From an archaeon (lineage in GTDB: Archaea; Thermoproteota; Nitrososphaeria; Nitrososphaerales; Gagatemarchaeaceae), in assembly GCA_021827865.1 (NCBI GenBank), contig JAKAUC010000009.1:496001-560000 (forward strand): a stretch of 64,000 nucleotides of DNA, in the 5' to 3' direction. This document shows, one piece after another, positions 49,486-58,496 of the stretch (its first letter is position 1; each line of letters begins with the position of its first letter). The position numbers and the translations under genes are program-made. Under the pieces are notes generated by a model, which saw only the letters and a list, made by a program, of their open reading frames with translations, ran no database searches and was not told the DNA's origin.

Positions 49486-50114
49486 AGGTCGCCGTGCTCG
49501 GTGGGACCGGCCGCATGGGGGGCGCCATCGCCATGCAGCTTTCCAGGAGGAACGAGGTGGTGATAGGCTCCAGGGACCGGGCGCGGGCGCAGGAGGCGGC
49601 CGGGAAGGTCGATGGGGCCACGGGGACAGACAACCTTGGCGCGGCGCTCGCGGCGGAGGTCGCCGTCTTCGCGATGCCCTACGAGGGCCTGGGGGCGGCA
49701 TCAGAGCTCGCCTCCGCGCTGGCAGGGAAGCCCGTAGTGTCCGCAGTCAACCCCCTGAAGCTGGAGGGAGGGTTCTTCAGGTACGCCCTGGAGAAGGGCT
49801 CTGCTGCTGAGGAGCTGGCCAGGCTCCTCCCCGGGAGCAGAATCGCCACTGCGTTCAACCACGTCTCCTCCCTCTTCTTCGAGAAGGGAGAGCCGGTGGC
49901 CATGGACATCCTTGTGGCCACGGACTCCAGGGAGACCTTCGAGGTGGTCGCGGGGCTCGTGAGGTCGGTCCCGAATCTCAGGCCGCTCCACGCCGGCCCG
50001 CTCTCCGAGGCGCGCGTCATCGAACAGATGACCCCGCTGGAGCTCAACCTCGCCAAGCTCAATAGGACCGGGAGCCTGACAACGAGGTTCGTCTCGGTCA
50101 GGGACGAGAGGTAG
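49482..50114 (+). CDS. npdG: F420H2:NADP+ oxidoreductase (NpdG family)
   Basis: A 210-residue protein from GTG 49482, which overlaps the XPF stop (GTGA). KVAVLGGTGRMGGAIAMQL is the dinucleotide motif and IGSRDRARAQ the NADP-phosphate contact. The rest follows NpdG: VAVFAMPYEGL, VVSAVNPLKLEGGF, IATAFNHVSSLFF and MDILVATDSRETFE. The enzyme moves hydride between F420H2 and NADP+. Its presence implies F420 in this organism, in line with the two PPOX proteins. Confidence 0.88.
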   Translation: MKVAVLGGTGRMGGAIAMQLSRRNEVVIGSRDRARAQEAAGKVDGATGTDNLGAALAAEVAVFAMPYEGLGAASELASALAGKPVVSAVNPLKLEGGFFRYALEKGSAAEELARLLPGSRIATAFNHVSSLFFEKGEPVAMDILVATDSRETFEVVAGLVRSVPNLRPLHAGPLSEARVIEQMTPLELNLAKLNRTGSLTTRFVSVRDER

Positions 50115-50280
50115 GAAGCCCCTGCGTGGTCGACAGCTTGGGATGTACGATTCTGGGAGCCGTCGACGACGCTCCCTCCGCCGTGCAGAGCCTGAGCGCC
50201 ATAGCCCCTCCCTGAACAATCGGCGGACCGCAGGCACTGAAAGCCGGCTTTGGATTCTCTGAACCCGTCGGGCTCCGCGC

Positions 50281-50811
50281 CTAGGTTCCTGGGTACCGGC
50301 TCAGCTCCCCCTCCTGCCAGCCTGCATAGAGGATGGGCCTGTACCTGTGATAGTCCCAGAAGCCGCTGAACCCCCCTGTGGTGTATGCGGCTTCCACGCT
50401 CGCGACAAGGAGCAGATGGTCGCCGAGCCGGCTCGTCGACAGCAGCCTGCACTCCAAGGTCGCCACGGCAGCGCCGAGGACTGGGACCTTCAGCTTCATC
50501 CCATCCGAATGCGCCAGCCCGGCCTGCGCGAGCTTGTCCTTCACCGCCGCGCCGCTGGTTGTGGCCAGCTTCGAAAGGGCGGAAGCGTCCTCCCTGTCAA
50601 GAACTGAGAGGGAGAAGCAGCGCGACCTCCTGGCGAGCCGGCAGGTGAAGCCCTGGGGGGAGCACGCCACAGCGACGATGGGGGGCTTCTCCGACACTGA
50701 GAGATAGGACACCACGGGCATGGCGGAGGCCCTCCCCCCCGCCTTCGCGGCCATCACCAGGGGCACCTGCGGGTAGAAGAGGCGGTGGACCAGCGACGGG
50801 TCGACTTTCAT
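50281..50811 (-). CDS. Flavin reductase-like FMN-binding protein
   Basis: A 176-residue split-barrel protein from ATG 50811, which lies about 25-30 nt after a minus-strand box A (CTTAACTAA); the tracked GTG 50823 is less likely. MAAKAGGRASAMPVVSYLSVSEKPPIVAVACSPQGFTCRLARRSRCFSLSVLDRED follows the flavin reductase (HpaC/FRP-like) pattern. It binds FMN and reduces flavin or a small substrate with NAD(P)H. The gene stands alone. Confidence 0.85.
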   Translation of the reverse strand: MKVDPSLVHRLFYPQVPLVMAAKAGGRASAMPVVSYLSVSEKPPIVAVACSPQGFTCRLARRSRCFSLSVLDREDASALSKLATTSGAAVKDKLAQAGLAHSDGMKLKVPVLGAAVATLECRLLSTSRLGDHLLLVASVEAAYTTGGFSGFWDYHRYRPILYAGWQEGELSRYPGT

Positions 50812-51002
50812 GGCCTGAAGCACGAGGGTGGCTGTTAGTTAAGGGGAGGTTCTGAGATGGAGAGGACGGCCATGGTGGAGCCCCGCACAGAGCACCGGAC
50901 AACGGGGTCGTCGCTCGGGGGGACAGGACTCGGCCAGGCGGTACACGGGAGCGCGACCGCCTCGGCCCCGGTTCCTTCGAAGACTCCGAGGGCAGCCAGG
51001 GC

Positions 51003-53390
51003 CTAGTTCCGCGGCTCCTTGGCGAGGAGCCTCCGGCGGAGGCTGGAGTTGTTCTTGAGGCCCTCCATCGCTCTTGTGAGGCTGGAGCCTCCCTGCTTCA
51101 TCCTCCTGCCGGAGAGGAACCGCTTCACCTCGGCCTCCCTTCCGACTCCGCACACTGGCAAGAGGCGCATCATATAGAGGTAGAACTGCTGAGACCCCCC
51201 GTACATGTCGTAGATGGCATCGTAGTTCTTCGTAAGCCACTTCCAGTAGACGTCCCGGGCGCCGGTGTTCAGGGCCCCATACAACATCGGGTAGGCGGAG
51301 TCAGAGCGGCTGACCTCCCCGCTCATTCCCAGGTCCAGGGTCTCCTCGACCAGTGAAGGGTCCCTGAAGGAGCAGAGGGCCCCGTAGATCTTCGCCCTGT
51401 CTACCTCCCCCTGCATGGTCTTCACCATATGCACCAGGGGCCCCTTGGCCTTCTCCCCATGGGTTATCGCATAGGCAGAGGCGACGGCGCCCCTGAGGTT
51501 CGGGTCGAGGTCACGGTAGCGGTCGAACTTCTGGGCCAGCTTCGCAGCGTAGGCTCCGTCGACGGCCACGTACTGCGAGGTTAGGTCCTCCCTGGAGGCG
51601 CCGAGGTACTCCGGCTCGCCGGCCCTGGGCTCTTCGCCGATGCTGGCCATGAGCGGCGGATAGAACTTCGGATAGACCCCCCGGAGCCCTGGTGAGTCCC
51701 AGGCGATGGCGTTGAGGAGCCTGAGCTGCCCGGCAGCCACCTGGACGGTGACGTTGTCGGGCGCTCCTCCGCAGAGACATATGAACCTGAAGTACTCCTC
51801 CCGGCTGATCTCTCCTGCCTGCAGGAAGAGGAAGAGGTCGTTGATCAGGCCCGCCCTGTCGTGGGCGCCCAGCTTGGCGAAGCGTGCCGCCAGCCTCTGG
51901 TACCCCTTCTTGTCATAGAGAGTGACGTGGAAGCTGCTCCTCCCGGGGTTGAGTAGGACGTCCGAGTCTGGGTCCACATCGAGGGTCATCGACCTCTTGT
52001 CGAAGAACACCCTCCGCTCCTTCCCCCCGGCGGTGACGGCCGTCGTGATGGGCCAGGGGGACGCTGGAACGCTCCCTGTTATCAGAAACCTCTTCTGAGA
52101 GACCTGGATCTTCTTGCCTGCGGAGCGGACCCTCACCACCGGGAAGCCTGGCCTGGTCAGCCATTCCTTGGCGACCTTGGCCACCGGGAGGCTCGAGGCC
52201 CGGCCGAGGGAGTCCCAGAGGTCCTTGCCTGAAGCGTTGGAGAAGCTGAACTTCCTGAGGTAGTCTGAGACCCCCTTCCTGAAGGCGTCCTCCCCCACAT
52301 AGGATTCGAGCATCCTCAGTATGCTCGCCCCCTTGTTGTAGCTGACCGCGTCGAACATGTGCATGGCTTCCTCGACTTTCCTGACGTGGGCCTGCACAGG
52401 GTGAGTCGTCTTGACCGCGTCGAGGTTGAGCGCCGCCAAGGTCTCGTCCATGAGAAAGATGCTCATGGTGTCCCACTCGGGCCTGAGCCTGTCAGTCATC
52501 TTGTACCCCATGAGGGTGGCGAAGCTCTCGTTCAGCCAGAGGTCATCCCACCACTTCATAGTCACCAGGTCGCCGAACCACTGGTGCGCCACCTCGTGGA
52601 CCATGGACATGGCCCCCCTGTTCTTCTGGCGGAAGGCGGCGGCCTCCGTGACAAGGGCATAGCTCTCCCGGGATGAGATTGCCCCCCAGTTCTCCATGGC
52701 CCCGGTGTGGTACTCTGGGAGGGCGACCACGTGGAGCTTCTTCAACGGGTATGGGACCCCATAGTAGCCCGCAAAGTCGTGGACGGACCCGGCGACCATC
52801 CTGAGGGCGAGCGCAGAGTTCTCCGCTTGGCCTGGGCGGGTGGCGGTGATCACCTCGACGTCGCCGGCGCGGGTCCGCGTCTCCTCCATTTCCCCTATCG
52901 CGAAGAAGAAGAGGTAGGTCGACATCAGGGGGGTCTCTTCGAAGACGTGCCGCGTCCGCCCCCTTCCCAGGTCCTCGACCCGGGACGCCTGGGTGTTGGC
53001 GATGACCTTGAGCCCCGAGTCCGTGGTAATCTCCAGCCTGAAATGGGCCTTGTAGGTGGGCTCGTCGACGCAGGGGAAGACGGTCCTCGCCTCGGCGGGT
53101 TCCAGGTCTGTGGCCAGGATGTAGTCCTTGCCGTACTTCGACTTGTAGAGGCCGAATATGACCTCGTCGGACACTTGTTTGGTGTAGGATACGTCCACCC
53201 TGGACCGCTTGCTCGGGACCCCCGGGATGACTAGCTTGGACCGCTTCTTGTCATGCCTGAACTTCGCCGCTTTTCCGTCGACCTTCACGGAACTGACATC
53301 CAGGGCTGAGCAGTCCAGCGAGAACGGGGAGGCCGCGCCTTTGACCGCGATCGTCTCTTCGCCTTTCACGAAGGCCTTCCGGAAGTCCAC
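51003..53390 (-). CDS. M1-family zinc aminopeptidase
   Basis: A 795-residue gluzincin. GAMENWGAI and HEVAHQWFGDLVTMKWWDDLWLNESFATLMGY carry the exopeptidase motif, HExxH and the third zinc ligand Glu. The C-terminal helical ERAP1-like domain is present. It is like the tricorn-interacting factors F2/F3 that finish peptides from the proteasome. The start is a GTG, but the frame continues upstream to ILSYDLRLDV, matching the conserved M1 N-terminal strand with no canonical start codon. The stop TAG is followed in frame by 55 open codons. Confidence 0.93.
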   Translation of the reverse strand: MDFRKAFVKGEETIAVKGAASPFSLDCSALDVSSVKVDGKAAKFRHDKKRSKLVIPGVPSKRSRVDVSYTKQVSDEVIFGLYKSKYGKDYILATDLEPAEARTVFPCVDEPTYKAHFRLEITTDSGLKVIANTQASRVEDLGRGRTRHVFEETPLMSTYLFFFAIGEMEETRTRAGDVEVITATRPGQAENSALALRMVAGSVHDFAGYYGVPYPLKKLHVVALPEYHTGAMENWGAISSRESYALVTEAAAFRQKNRGAMSMVHEVAHQWFGDLVTMKWWDDLWLNESFATLMGYKMTDRLRPEWDTMSIFLMDETLAALNLDAVKTTHPVQAHVRKVEEAMHMFDAVSYNKGASILRMLESYVGEDAFRKGVSDYLRKFSFSNASGKDLWDSLGRASSLPVAKVAKEWLTRPGFPVVRVRSAGKKIQVSQKRFLITGSVPASPWPITTAVTAGGKERRVFFDKRSMTLDVDPDSDVLLNPGRSSFHVTLYDKKGYQRLAARFAKLGAHDRAGLINDLFLFLQAGEISREEYFRFICLCGGAPDNVTVQVAAGQLRLLNAIAWDSPGLRGVYPKFYPPLMASIGEEPRAGEPEYLGASREDLTSQYVAVDGAYAAKLAQKFDRYRDLDPNLRGAVASAYAITHGEKAKGPLVHMVKTMQGEVDRAKIYGALCSFRDPSLVEETLDLGMSGEVSRSDSAYPMLYGALNTGARDVYWKWLTKNYDAIYDMYGGSQQFYLYMMRLLPVCGVGREAEVKRFLSGRRMKQGGSSLTRAMEGLKNNSSLRRRLLAKEPRN

Positions 53391-53479
53391 GTCGAGCCTC
53401 AGGTCGTAGGATAAGATCTCCGTTCTCTAGCCGCCGGCCCTCTGGCCGCCGAAACCCCCCTTAAAGGATGCCTGACGGC

Positions 53480-55672
53480 CTACTCCTTGTCTATGAATTC
53501 TTCGGCCTTCGGCGGATCCGGCGGGAGGCCCTTACGCTTCCTGATCTCCGTGACCAGCCCCCAGAGCATGTTCTGAGGGACCGCCTGCCAGGTCTTGAAG
53601 TGGGTGTTCCAGACCGCCTTGCCTGCCGTTGCCCCCCTCATCTTCTCGCTGAGGTCGAAGGTCTCGGCGGCGGGGATCTCACCCTCCACGACCGTCATGA
53701 CCTCCTTCTGGTCTATCCTCACGAGCTTGCCCCTCTTGGAGCTGATTACCCCGGTGACCGCACCGATCAGCTCGGAGGGCCCCTTCACCTCTATCCCAAG
53801 TATCGGCTCGAGCAGCGTGGGGTTGGCAGAGAGCATAGCGCCGAGTATCGCGCGCCTGGAAGCCGGCATCAGCTGGGCGTAGGTCCTGTGGGCGGGGTCC
53901 TCGTGAGGGACGAAGTTGGTGAGCGCCACCTTCACTCCCCTGGTGAACTCGTAGGCGAGCGGACCGTTCTTCATGATGTCGTCGAAGCCCGCCCTGATGG
54001 AGTCCATGGACTCCTGCAGGAATTGGACCCCCTTCGTCACTTCGGTGAGCACGTTTCCCCTCTCGTCTACGGCCTGGAAGTTGCGCGCCTGGTCCGGATC
54101 CCAGCCGTGGTCGCGGAGTGTCTTGATAACCGCCTTCTTCTCCACGTTTTCGCCGATGGTGCCGTTGCGGATCAGCTCTATGACCTCCGGCTCCAGTGGC
54201 TCCACCTCGACGAAGATCTTGTTGTGGCGGTTAGGAGACCTGGACATTATGGGCCCCGCCCTCGCGCGGATGGTCTCCCTGTAGTTGATTATCGGCGGCG
54301 ACGTGACTATCTCGAGGCCTGCCTGCTGGATCTGGGTAGTGGCGATCTCGAGGTGAAGGACCCCCATGCCTGACATCAGTGTCTCTCCAGACTCTTGGTT
54401 GATGGTGACCACCAGGTTGGGGTCCTCGATGTTCAGCCTCCTCATGACTTCGACCAGCTTGGGGAGGTCGCGCGGGTGCTTCGCCTCCACCGCGACGGTG
54501 ACCACAGGCTCGCTCACGTAGTGGATGGACTCGAAGGTGGCAACGTCCTTCCTGTTGGATATCGTCTCCCCGGACCTGATGTCGAGGCCGAGGAGGGCCG
54601 GGATGTTGCCCGCAGGTAGCGAGTCGACGATCTCCCTCTGGAAGCCCATGAATATCTGGACGGACTGGATTTTCCCCTCCCGCTTGGAGTTGAGCAGGTA
54701 TATCTGATCCCCGTTGGTGACGCTCCCCGAGAAGAGGCGCCCCGTGGCGACCAAGCCGGCCGCCGGGTCGACCACCACATTGGTGACCATCATTACGGTG
54801 GGGCCGTTCTCGTCGCAGGCGAGCAGGGCTTTGCCTATATCGCTGGTTAGGTCCCCTTGCGGCCAGATCTTGGGGATGCGGTAGGCCTGGGCGACGTGGG
54901 GGGGCGGGTGGTGCCTGACGACCATGCCTAGGAGCGCTTCGTGGAGCGGGAGCTTCTTGCCCAGCTCCTCGGGGGTGGAGCTCGTGTAGGCGTTGATTAT
55001 GTCCTTGAAGGACATCCCCGCGGCCTTCGCCATGTCGAAGTTGAAGCCCCATTTGTCCTTGGAGGAGCCGAAAGCGACCTGGGCGTCCTGGACCGACACC
55101 TTCCACTTCTGCTTGTATTCGGGCTCAGCGTAGGTCTCGACGAGGCGGTTGAAGTCTCTGACTATGCCGAAGAGCCACTCCTGCATCTTCTCCGGGGTGA
55201 GGCGGAGCTCCTTGATGAGCCGGTCAATCTTGTTGATGTAGACGACGGGGCGCACCCTCTCCTCAAGCGCCTGGCGGGTGACCGTCTCTGTCTGGGTCAT
55301 TATCCCCTCGACGGCATCCACGACCACTATGGCGCCGTCCACGGCCCTCAGCGAGCGGGTCACCTTCCCGGTGAAGTCGATGTGCCCAGGTGTATCGATG
55401 AGGTTGATGACGTAGGGCGTGCCATCCTTCTCATAGTAGAGCGTCACGTTGGCGGCCTTGATGGTCATCTGCCTCTGCTGCTCGAGCTCCATGTAATCCA
55501 GGGCCAGGGCCTGCCCCGCCACAGAAGGCGACAGCATCCCCGTTGCTGCCAGCAGGCTGTCGCTAGTGGTCGTCTTCCCGTGGTCCACGTGGGCTATGAT
55601 CCCCAGGTTGCGGATCTGCTCCCTGTTGTGGACTATCTTGAGAGCCTCAGCTGTGGTCTTGAAACGCGGCAT
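53480..55672 (-). CDS. fusA: Elongation factor 2 (aEF-2)
   Basis: A 730-residue GTPase. AHVDHGKTTTSDSLLA is G1, the G2 and switch regions follow, IDTPGHIDF is G3, and NKIDR is G4. The domain IV tip has the diphthamide His context HEDPAHRTYAQ. It translocates peptidyl-tRNA on the ribosome. Length is standard for archaeal EF-2. A TATA-like element (CTTCATAAC) lies about 35 nt upstream of the ATG. Confidence 0.97.
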   Translation of the reverse strand: MPRFKTTAEALKIVHNREQIRNLGIIAHVDHGKTTTSDSLLAATGMLSPSVAGQALALDYMELEQQRQMTIKAANVTLYYEKDGTPYVINLIDTPGHIDFTGKVTRSLRAVDGAIVVVDAVEGIMTQTETVTRQALEERVRPVVYINKIDRLIKELRLTPEKMQEWLFGIVRDFNRLVETYAEPEYKQKWKVSVQDAQVAFGSSKDKWGFNFDMAKAAGMSFKDIINAYTSSTPEELGKKLPLHEALLGMVVRHHPPPHVAQAYRIPKIWPQGDLTSDIGKALLACDENGPTVMMVTNVVVDPAAGLVATGRLFSGSVTNGDQIYLLNSKREGKIQSVQIFMGFQREIVDSLPAGNIPALLGLDIRSGETISNRKDVATFESIHYVSEPVVTVAVEAKHPRDLPKLVEVMRRLNIEDPNLVVTINQESGETLMSGMGVLHLEIATTQIQQAGLEIVTSPPIINYRETIRARAGPIMSRSPNRHNKIFVEVEPLEPEVIELIRNGTIGENVEKKAVIKTLRDHGWDPDQARNFQAVDERGNVLTEVTKGVQFLQESMDSIRAGFDDIMKNGPLAYEFTRGVKVALTNFVPHEDPAHRTYAQLMPASRRAILGAMLSANPTLLEPILGIEVKGPSELIGAVTGVISSKRGKLVRIDQKEVMTVVEGEIPAAETFDLSEKMRGATAGKAVWNTHFKTWQAVPQNMLWGLVTEIRKRKGLPPDPPKAEEFIDKE

Positions 55673-55815
55673 GATACCTTGCGACCCTTGAAACGACCAT
55701 TCGGGAACGGGTTATGAAGCTTTCCGTAGACTCCCTGGCTAGCCCGCCCAGCGAGGCGGGAGCCGCCTTCCCGGGCGCTGCCACCTCCAGCTTCCGACCG
55801 CCGCCGCACGAAGGA

Positions 55816-55938
55816 CTAGCTGGCCAACACTGCACCGGCTACGCCGAAGGTCACGCGCTCATGGACGAGCCAGATGGGATCCACGCCCTCCCAGAACATG
55901 GAGGGGTCGTAGAAGCTGCCCAGCAGCCATTCGGCCAT
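55816..55938 (-). CDS. Possible small protein (40 aa)
   Basis: ATG at 55938 on the minus strand opens a 40-codon frame (MAEWLLGSFYDPSMFWEGVDPIWLVHERV...). It is rich in Trp and hydrophobic residues with a protein-like look and lies 55 nt downstream of the zinc protein at 55994. No family is recognised and no ribosome-binding site is clear. Tentative. Confidence 0.3.
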   Translation of the reverse strand: MAEWLLGSFYDPSMFWEGVDPIWLVHERVTFGVAGAVLAS

Positions 55939-55993
55939 GGAGAGGCCGCCATAGGGCCGGGACGAGGATAGCCAGCCCTCCAACCGTGACTTG

Positions 55994-56170
55994 TTAGGCG
56001 CCCACCACGTGGTAATTCGGGTTCCGAGCGTAGGCCTGGCAACCGCACCCATCGACCGTGCACCTCCCCCGCTTGGTCGCGTAGATTGTCTTGAAGAGCA
56101 CCTCGTGGGCGTCGGCGAGATGGCGGCAGTTGCACACCCCTGATCCCGTCTTCTCCCGGATCCTCCCCAA
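55994..56170 (-). CDS. Small cysteine-rich zinc protein (58 aa)
   Basis: This gene is too short for the ORF track and hidden under two spurious ORFs. TTG at 56170 opens a 58-residue frame with GVCNCRHLADAHEVLFKTIYAT and CTVDGCGCQAYARNPNYH, giving five Cys and several His that could bind one or two zinc ions. A box A-like CTTCATAAG on the minus strand lies about 30-38 nt upstream. The NYHV ending and pairs of CxC are unusual. No family is recognised. Confidence 0.65.
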   Translation of the reverse strand: MGRIREKTGSGVCNCRHLADAHEVLFKTIYATKRGRCTVDGCGCQAYARNPNYHVVGA

Positions 56171-56454
56171 GCCGACCGGGGCTCTCGGACACGCGTCGAC
56201 TTATGAAGGCTTCGAGGCGGGCAGCTCGCCGGAGCTTCTCCACGAAGGTCTGTTCAAGTCGTGGAAAACGCATGGGGCCATTATCAGCAGACAGGAGGGC
56301 TGGGCCCAGCGGTCGGCCTTGGACCCGGCGAGCGTCCTCCTCGAGGGTTGGGCATTCGCAATTGTCTGGCTGGTAGGGATGCTGCACCTCGATGGAGACT
56401 GGGCTGGCGCCGATCGCCTTCGCGGTCGCCGTCCTCGTGAGGGCCCCGGCGGCC

Positions 56455-57486
56455 TCACCTGTAGATTCTGGCCACAGCCCTCAGCTGCGCCCTCGTGAGC
56501 CTGACTTCGGCCCCGCCAGGAGTCTCGACTGTCACCTTCCCACCCTCCTCGCCCTTGGTCCTGATCTTGTCCGCCAGCGGCTCCGCCCGTGACGCGTCCA
56601 TGGCAGCGAGGAAGGTGGAGTACTCGTCGGGACCGGGCCATCCGTTCTTCTCGCCTATCTTCTCCACCACTTCGGCGAGGAGCGGTGGCCTGGGGACGGA
56701 GAGGTCCGAAGCTGGTATCGACGCCGGTCCGCCTTGGGCCGAGACCCTGAAGGCTCGATGCGAGACGACCACCCCCTCTCTGGCCCTGAGCGCGAAGACG
56801 TCGAAGGGGAGGGAAGCGACTCCCTCGAGGTCGACCGTGCCCATGTTGAGCCTGTCTAGAGTGAGGGACAGCCTCCGGACGGCGTCCGCGCTGTCCAACG
56901 GGAGCAGATGTGCCCCTCTCTGGGAGAGCATCCTGGAGCAACTCTGCAGGTCCCTGATCACCCTCTCCTCGGCTTGCCCGTACCTGAGGGCGCAGACCGC
57001 GACGATCAAGAAAGCCGATGGAGCCCTCCCGGCGAAGACCAGGAGCCGGCCATCCATGGCGGTGATCCCCCGCGTCTGATCCCGTGACTCGAGCTTGACC
57101 TCGGCTACCGTGTACCACCGGAACGGGAAGGCCTTGCTCCTTAGGAGGACCGAGTCTTTCACAGGGACCACCAGGCTCGTTAGTCCCCCAATGCGGAGGA
57201 TGGGCCAGAAGACGACCGCCAGGCCGGCCACGAGGAAGACCAGGGGGGAGAGGGTTCCGCCTGCGCCCAGTGCGATGACCGACAACAAGAGCAGCACCCC
57301 ACCCAGGACGAGTCGGCCCCGGGCTCGATGAGGTCTCGGAAGCACTTCCTGCCTGAGAGGGGCGGCCCTCGGGCGCCTGAGAGAATAGACGAGATAGATC
57401 AGAACGATGAGAGAGACGGGCCAGGCCCCCAGGCCGAATGCGAAGATGCCGACGAGGGCGGCCAAGATGCGGAGGAACCAACCCAT
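56455..57486 (-). CDS. Membrane protein of the RadA-paralogue operon
   Basis: A 343-residue protein started at ATG 57486, where it overlaps the upstream stop by 1 nt (TGATG). Two pairs of hydrophobic helices at the N-terminus (ILAALVGIFAFGLGAWPVSLIVLIYLVYSLRR and LVLGGVLLLLSVIALGAGG, then LVFLVAGLAVVFWPIL) are followed by about 230 cytoplasmic residues. That part has a PH-like stretch (GGLTSLVVPVKDSVLLRSKAFPFRWYTVAEVKLE), helical and beta regions, and a basic end (VRLTRAQLRAVARIYR). It may tether the RadA-like and HerA-like proteins to the membrane. Function unknown. Confidence 0.68.
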   Translation of the reverse strand: MGWFLRILAALVGIFAFGLGAWPVSLIVLIYLVYSLRRPRAAPLRQEVLPRPHRARGRLVLGGVLLLLSVIALGAGGTLSPLVFLVAGLAVVFWPILRIGGLTSLVVPVKDSVLLRSKAFPFRWYTVAEVKLESRDQTRGITAMDGRLLVFAGRAPSAFLIVAVCALRYGQAEERVIRDLQSCSRMLSQRGAHLLPLDSADAVRRLSLTLDRLNMGTVDLEGVASLPFDVFALRAREGVVVSHRAFRVSAQGGPASIPASDLSVPRPPLLAEVVEKIGEKNGWPGPDEYSTFLAAMDASRAEPLADKIRTKGEEGGKVTVETPGGAEVRLTRAQLRAVARIYR

Positions 57487-58496
57487 CAGTGGAATCCTTC
57501 CCCATCCTGGCGGGCATAGGCGAACCTGGTGTACTCCTCGAGGGCGGGGTGCCTGGCAGCCCAGAAGGCCTTGGTGCACCCCTCCTTCTCATCGGGGTTG
57601 AGCGCCTCGGGGCCCCTGTCCTTGTTCCTCGTCGCCGTGGACTTTGTGAGCTCGAGGGAGAACTTGGCGTCGTGGCCGAGGATGACCCCGCCGTAGGGAA
57701 TCCGGTCCCAGGGGTTGATGGGGTCGATGGAGACATGGCTGGTGACGAGGACGGCGATCCCGAAGTCGGCGCAGAGGCGCTGGGCGTGGGCCAGGAGCAT
57801 GGCGAGGCCAGCGCTCCGTGCGGGCAGGTCCTGGGTGCTCGGGAACGACGCCTTGAAGGGCGCTGAAATCGAGTCGTAGACCAGCAGCCTGGCCCCGGTC
57901 TCCCTGATTATGTGGTGAAGAGCGGATTGGTAGGTGGGGGTCTGCCTCATCTTCAGCTCCACCCTCCCCCCGCTCGAGACCTCCTTGGCGGCGTCTATGC
58001 CGTGGAGGTTCAACAGGTCCACTACCTCCGGGGTCTGGAATATGAGGACCGAGGGCCCCTTCGGAGGGAGTTCTACGAAGAAGTCCGGGGAGAAGATGTC
58101 CGCCACCGCGCCGAGATGGGCGTCGGTGTAGGAGACCCCGAGGTGGCCGAGGGCCACGTCGACCGCGTTGATGAGCTGCCCTCTCGTCACTGGCTTCCTC
58201 CTGGGGGACACCTTGGGCGCCCTCTCGAGCTTCACCTCCGCGACGTTGAGCTCCTTCCCGAACCTTTTGGCCATCCTTTCGCGCCAGTAGGGGACGAGGT
58301 AGCTCGAGTAAGACTGCTCCGTGTCGAGGATGACTGCGCTCCCACCCACCGCGGCCACAGAGCAGGCGGCCTGGAAGGAGATTATGCTCTTACCCAGCGC
58401 CTTCTCACCGAAAATCTGAGTCACGGTCCCTGCGGCGAGGCCTCCGTCGGTCAGGGAGTCAACTGCCGAGCAGCCGGTGGCGAGATGTTCCATCAC
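57486..58496 (-). CDS. RadA-family recombinase paralogue
   Basis: A 336-residue RecA-fold ATPase without the N-terminal HhH domain of RadA. GCSAVDSLTDGGLAAGTVTQIFGEKALGKSIISFQAA holds the Walker A (GEKALGKS), ILDTEQSYSSYLVPYWRERM follows, and Walker B is RLLVYDSI. An insertion of about 90 residues separates the RecA core from the Walker B region. It is therefore a RadB- or RadC-like paralogue rather than RadA itself. The operon order (degenerate HerA-like, RadA-like, membrane protein) with 1-4 nt overlaps suggests one complex. Confidence 0.82.
   Translation of the reverse strand: MMEHLATGCSAVDSLTDGGLAAGTVTQIFGEKALGKSIISFQAACSVAAVGGSAVILDTEQSYSSYLVPYWRERMAKRFGKELNVAEVKLERAPKVSPRRKPVTRGQLINAVDVALGHLGVSYTDAHLGAVADIFSPDFFVELPPKGPSVLIFQTPEVVDLLNLHGIDAAKEVSSGGRVELKMRQTPTYQSALHHIIRETGARLLVYDSISAPFKASFPSTQDLPARSAGLAMLLAHAQRLCADFGIAVLVTSHVSIDPINPWDRIPYGGVILGHDAKFSLELTKSTATRNKDRGPEALNPDEKEGCTKAFWAARHPALEEYTRFAYARQDGEGFH

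Noticed and set aside
50839-51003. Fifty-five in-frame codons after the TAG of the M1 aminopeptidase, as if TAG were read through (for example pyrrolysine).
   Set aside because: The protein before the TAG already has the family's full length, and open frames of this size are common by chance in GC-rich DNA. No pylT or related gene is visible.
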